Shown here in pieces: positions 60,373 to 64,000 of a stretch of 64,000 nt of DNA. Both the position numbers and the translations under genes were made by a program. The stretch's first letter is position 1. The number at the start of each line of letters is the position of its first letter. The DNA comes from Endotrypanum monterogeii (taxonomy: Eukaryota > Euglenozoa > Kinetoplastea > Trypanosomatida > Trypanosomatidae), in the NCBI GenBank assembly GCA_000333855.2, contig CM007318.1:1164280-1228279 (forward strand). Reading direction: 5' to 3'. The notes under the pieces are model-generated. The model made no database searches, was not told where the DNA came from, and worked only from the letters and a program-made list of their open reading frames with translations.

Positions 60373-60374
60373 AG
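60373..60374 (+). promoter_or_regulatory. Predicted SL acceptor for the 60459 gene
   Basis: The tract CACACTTTTTTTTTTATTATT ends in TGAG at 60374, giving an ATG-free 5' UTR of about 84 bases. The longer T-run at 60391 is not followed by AG until 60485-60486, inside the coding frame; if that site were used the protein would start at the in-frame ATG near 60639. Confidence 0.45.
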
Positions 60375-60458
60375 AAACTGTTGTTGAGCCGTTTTTTTTT
60401 TTTTTTTCTGTCGTCTTGGAAATCTTTTTTATTCTTAATTTCCCTGTTGTGCTATACA

Positions 60459-63400
60459 ATGTCCAATGTAACGCTTTCCTCCGTAGTGCGCGCGAATCAG
60501 CGCCTCATTAGCTCATCCTTGGAGAAAATCTCCTGCAACGCGCAGGACATTGCGGTGATCGATATTTATCCTTCTGTGTTGTCAGCTCTGGTCGCGAAGG
60601 GAGCGCCGGCTAGTGTGGCCAAAAGTGCCCGCTCCTTCATGGAAGCTTCCCGGCGCACTCAGCATGCACAGCAACTGAGTGGAGACTCCAGTCGCAACCG
60701 GACCCTGCGCAACGAGGCCGTCTCCGGCAACCAAGCGGTGTCAACCGCCCCAGGCAGCGGCAACAGCAATAGCAACTCTATAAGGAAAAAAAACAAATCG
60801 GCTGGCAACGAAGACTCCTACTTGAGCTGCTTCAATGTCGGTATTGCCATGAGTCTACACACGGTGCTTCTCTCACGAAACCGGATCTCAACCTTGCTTG
60901 GTATAGTACAGTTCAAACACTGCGTTTCCCTGTCGCTCCTGGGTAACCGCATCCGCACCATCGAAGATTGTGAACCGCTTGCCATGTTGCCAGATTTGCA
61001 GTATCTTTCCCTGGAGTACAACCCAGTGACACAGCTGCCGCATTACCGCGCTCATATGTTGCGAATCTGTTCATGGCCGCAAGATCTGTCCCCCAACACT
61101 TGCCGTCTTCGGAAATTAGACAGCGCCTCGGTCACAACGACAGAGGTGAAGCACGCGGTGATATGCCTTCGATCCGAAGGCGTGCTGATGCCGGAACTTA
61201 TGTACCGCATGCAGCTCCTCTCATTTCTGGTCGACATTGAAAACCGTCAGCGATTGCACTACGAATTGCGTCAGCGAGGTCACGTCCTTCAGGACTTGAG
61301 CGAGCACGCACGAATGGAGCTCCTGCTGGAGCGAGGCGTCGCGCACGCACTTTCTCGGATCGAGGTTGCAGGGGCAGCGCACTTGGTTCGCCAGCTGGTG
61401 CATGATAGACGTCTGCGTCCCGCGGCCTCTAGCTCCCGTACTCCACAGAGCACTATGCAACCCCCCGGCAGAGCAAGAACAGCAGCACCCCCACACTTCC
61501 GTACAAGTGCCACAGACGACAAAGCTCACTGTGAAACGGTGGACGCGACGTCCACCACGATTACACATGTCGGATCGGATGCCCTGGAGCAGAGTGACAT
61601 AACAAGCATCAGCGCCGTTTCCACCAACTCCCTACAATCAAACAACGCACCCGACCACGCAGATTTGTTGCAGTCGTTATCACACCTTCTTGCCAGCAAA
61701 GAGCTCGACTGGAGTCGGAGGTCCTTGCGCTGCGCTAACGCCTCGCACGAAACTGAAACATGTAAAGCCTGGTCAAAAGACGCATTTCGGCAGACAATCG
61801 TCTTTCTCGATGTCCGCTTGTGTACCCTCTTCCTACGTATATCGCGCGTCATGGGAAAGACGCTGATGTCCCACGATGTCGACCGCCTGTGTGAGCTTTG
61901 GCTGCATGCTGTTGTGCATTGTACGCCGGCCGAGGCAGAAGACGTTAATGTAACGGGATCGAGGAGACATATCGTCGACGGTGACGCAACCCTGGCAGGT
62001 CGCCAAACTACCAAGAAAAGTGCTTTTGTCGACCAGGCAACAATCGCACAAGGAGAGGGTATCCTCAACAGAATGGTGACTGGCCGCATACCCGTTGAGG
62101 CGGTCGCACAGCTGCGGACGAACATTTGGGACGAACTTGGAAAGGAAACGGAGTGCCTCGCTCGCAGTTTTTCCTCCTCGCCACACGAGGAGCACCTCCA
62201 CCTGGATACAACAACGACTAACACAAGAGCATCGATGACGTCGCTGACCTCAGATAGTGTCTCTCTGCCACGGGATTCAGTCCCACTGCCCTCCGCCCCC
62301 CCACGTGCGGACCAGACACGACACGCGGAATCGCGTCACGAGACCTCAATAGCAGCGAAGACACCGGCTTCCATTGACGCTGTCGCACAGCAATTGGCCC
62401 CCGATACGGGAGTTACCTGCGCTGATTCCATCCGAACGTGTGAGGAGCTGGCACGAAAGCGTTCCAAACGACACGTGTTTCAGCGATGGTGTTTGGTACT
62501 GCGTCATCGCTGGCAATCACGCATTGCTACCGCATATATTCGTGAAAAAGTTAGCGATGGTGCTGCTGCACACGTGCAGAGTCCGTCTTGGTGTGGTCTT
62601 CTTTCCCAGGTAACCTATGTGGAGCGCAAACGCGGCTTTTTCAATCTTTGGCGGCGGCAAACGCAGCTGCGCCGTGTCCTCCATTCTCGACAACTCCGCA
62701 GCGTGTGGAACCTGTGGCACCAAAAAGCGACAGCACGGAATAACCTTCGGCTTGGGTATAGGCTGACATCTACTAAGGCATCTATGCACATGCTTGGCAC
62801 GATGTTTCGCACATGGAAGTCCAAGGCGGAAAAGAAAGCGAGCGAGCGATGCGCCGCAGCCCGACGCCGCATCTTGTCGGACGCATCACACACCAGAGAT
62901 GAGCCCCCAATGGCAGCACCCCCCACCCCAGTGCTGATGCCCCTTGGTGTTCGCACTTCCTCGCTCCGCCTCACGGGAGTGCACCACACCCTGGCGGATA
63001 CTCTTACGCCTGGCAGAGAAACCTGTGCCGCTGCCGCAACCGTGAAAAGCCCCGTCGTCATGTCCGTCTGGCGCCCCTCTGTGGACTGCGAAGGGGACAT
63101 ACGACCACCACGTGCTGCATTCTCAGTAAAGAAAAACGAAGCACGGGATGACTGCAGTGCGTGCAGCTCCTCAGACGAAGAGGCTGGTCTTTCCGCCGTT
63201 GAGGCGCAGCCAAGTAACGCTGTCAGTACCACCAAGGGTGCAATCACCCCGGTAGTGTGGGCTACCTCCACGGAAGGGTGGCAGTCGCCACGGCCGCTCT
63301 GCGACATCACCACATCCCAGGCCCAGCCGAGTGGCCCCACCCATGAGCATTCACCACCTTCTGCAATACGCATGCTTTTCCCACCAGCGCTGAGGGACCC

Positions 63401-64000
63401 GTACGCGGTATTTACTCAATGCAGCAAAAATATTGGCGCAGCGACGGTCCCGACATGTCTGCCGCCATCGTCCCCATGGGAAACCCGATCTGCACTGGTG
63501 TCTTCCGTGAAGTCTGCGGTGGGACTATCGCCTCAACTAAACCCTATGTCCTCCAAAGCCCAAAGCTCTCTCAGACCCAATCGCCCTCTCCCCTCCACTG
63601 CTGCCCGTCGAGCCATTGTGCAAGCATCTACGGTAGCCGAAAGGAGGATGGCCCCACTGAAACAAACAGAATCACCCTACCCCGCTGCCGATGTGGAAGC
63701 GTTGGTAGAGCAGGCGAAGCAGCTCGAGACCGACCGAGATTACCTCCTGGAAACGTGGAGGAGCCATTTCTGTCAAGAGAAGCAATGCATATACAAGGGA
63801 CTGCTGTCATCGGGTGCTGACTACAGAGTCGACCCTCCTCCACTGAGCTCGTCAACACTGCCAAGACCTTCCCTCACAGATATCGAAGAATTGGAAAGGC
63901 AGTGCACCGCTCAGAAGAGGGAGGTTCATCGGTTAGAGAGTCTTGTAGCAGCACTGCAAGACGAGCGACATAAGTTCCTGGAGACCATCAAGAGTGGATT
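60459..64000 (+). CDS. Large LRR protein with Sfi1-like W motifs and coiled coil (5' part, incomplete)
   Basis: Open from ATG 60459 to the window edge (at least 1180 codons, no stop). The N-terminal 115 residues are Ser/Asn-rich. Residues about 118-200 contain leucine-rich repeats of the SDS22 type (for example TVLLSRNRISTLLGI, then LSLLGNRIRTIEDCEPL, then LQYLSLEYNPVTQLPHYR, with the usual capping R-x-x-M/L). Residues about 670-790 hold W motifs spaced by basic helix (VFQRWCLVLRHRW, FFNLWRRQ, VWNLWHQKA, MFRTWKSKA), resembling centrin-binding Sfi1 repeats. A disordered Ser/Pro-rich stretch follows, and the visible end (from about 1080) is coiled coil. LRR plus coiled coil with such motifs suggests a basal body or centriole component such as a centriolin-like protein. 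This is inference from architecture. Confidence 0.85.
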   Translation, partial: MSNVTLSSVVRANQRLISSSLEKISCNAQDIAVIDIYPSVLSALVAKGAPASVAKSARSFMEASRRTQHAQQLSGDSSRNRTLRNEAVSGNQAVSTAPGSGNSNSNSIRKKNKSAGNEDSYLSCFNVGIAMSLHTVLLSRNRISTLLGIVQFKHCVSLSLLGNRIRTIEDCEPLAMLPDLQYLSLEYNPVTQLPHYRAHMLRICSWPQDLSPNTCRLRKLDSASVTTTEVKHAVICLRSEGVLMPELMYRMQLLSFLVDIENRQRLHYELRQRGHVLQDLSEHARMELLLERGVAHALSRIEVAGAAHLVRQLVHDRRLRPAASSSRTPQSTMQPPGRARTAAPPHFRTSATDDKAHCETVDATSTTITHVGSDALEQSDITSISAVSTNSLQSNNAPDHADLLQSLSHLLASKELDWSRRSLRCANASHETETCKAWSKDAFRQTIVFLDVRLCTLFLRISRVMGKTLMSHDVDRLCELWLHAVVHCTPAEAEDVNVTGSRRHIVDGDATLAGRQTTKKSAFVDQATIAQGEGILNRMVTGRIPVEAVAQLRTNIWDELGKETECLARSFSSSPHEEHLHLDTTTTNTRASMTSLTSDSVSLPRDSVPLPSAPPRADQTRHAESRHETSIAAKTPASIDAVAQQLAPDTGVTCADSIRTCEELARKRSKRHVFQRWCLVLRHRWQSRIATAYIREKVSDGAAAHVQSPSWCGLLSQVTYVERKRGFFNLWRRQTQLRRVLHSRQLRSVWNLWHQKATARNNLRLGYRLTSTKASMHMLGTMFRTWKSKAEKKASERCAAARRRILSDASHTRDEPPMAAPPTPVLMPLGVRTSSLRLTGVHHTLADTLTPGRETCAAAATVKSPVVMSVWRPSVDCEGDIRPPRAAFSVKKNEARDDCSACSSSDEEAGLSAVEAQPSNAVSTTKGAITPVVWATSTEGWQSPRPLCDITTSQAQPSGPTHEHSPPSAIRMLFPPALRDPYAVFTQCSKNIGAATVPTCLPPSSPWETRSALVSSVKSAVGLSPQLNPMSSKAQSSLRPNRPLPSTAARRAIVQASTVAERRMAPLKQTESPYPAADVEALVEQAKQLETDRDYLLETWRSHFCQEKQCIYKGLLSSGADYRVDPPPLSSSTLPRPSLTDIEELERQCTAQKREVHRLESLVAALQDERHKFLETIKSG

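Larger units (their letters stand above)
58698..60458. other. Non-coding stretch between TOP1L and the 60459 gene
   Basis: 1.8 kb with (TA)n at about 59001-59033, A-runs at 59639-59649 and 59795-59804, and (CCCT)n at 60294-60323. A T-tract at about 60354-60366 followed by TTTGAG (AG at 60373-60374) is the likely acceptor of the last gene; another T16 tract follows at about 60391-60408. Confidence 0.6.

Overview
The window is nuclear DNA of a trypanosomatid, most likely Leishmaniinae (Leishmania or a close relative). The reasons are: all supported genes are intronless and lie on the + strand, as in one directional (polycistronic) gene cluster; genes are separated by long flanks rich in (GT)n, (TA)n and poly-T, with pyrimidine tracts followed by AG, the expected spliced-leader (SL) acceptor layout; and a DNA topoisomerase IB large subunit of exactly the kinetoplastid two-subunit type is present. 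No promoter, tRNA, rRNA, CRISPR array or insertion sequence is visible.

Layout. 0-19 kb: a repeat copy at the left edge, then SNM1/PSO2-type nuclease, a small treble-clef zinc protein, a BRAP2-like RING/zf-UBP protein, a hypothetical protein, YbeY, a leucine-rich-repeat (LRR) protein, a small LYR-like protein and a cytochrome P450. 19-23 kb: no gene; a second, identical 383-bp copy of the left-edge repeat, and an assembly gap (20501-20510) flanked by a near-identical duplication that is probably a scaffolding artefact. 23-32 kb: a large hypothetical protein, a VPS4/katanin-clade AAA ATPase, a D-aminoacyl-tRNA deacylase of the DTD2/ATD type, an LYR-type protein and a glucose-6-phosphate 1-epimerase. 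32-49 kb: a gene-poor block holding two related proteins (35102 and 43113) that I read as chains of HECT N-lobe-like modules without a catalytic lobe, with three almost identical copies of a 300-480 bp non-coding repeat between and around them. 49-64 kb: a membrane-anchored glyoxalase II-like hydrolase, CPSF73 (mRNA 3' end endonuclease), topoisomerase IB large subunit and the start of a very large LRR/coiled-coil protein with Sfi1-like W motifs that runs off the right edge.

The genes do not form a single pathway, which is normal for trypanosomatid clusters. Shared themes are nucleic-acid processing (SNM1, CPSF73, topo IB, YbeY, ATD), mitochondrial proteins (YbeY, two LYR-like proteins, probably the treble-clef protein) and ubiquitin-related proteins (BRAP2-like, HECT-like modules). 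Most start codons were chosen because they are the first ATG after a convincing pyrimidine tract and AG; several longer in-frame N-terminal extensions were discarded because they run through that tract. The most unusual content is the HECT-like module pair with its interspersed repeats, the ATD-type deacylase in a protist, and the perfect direct repeats bracketing 19 kb.
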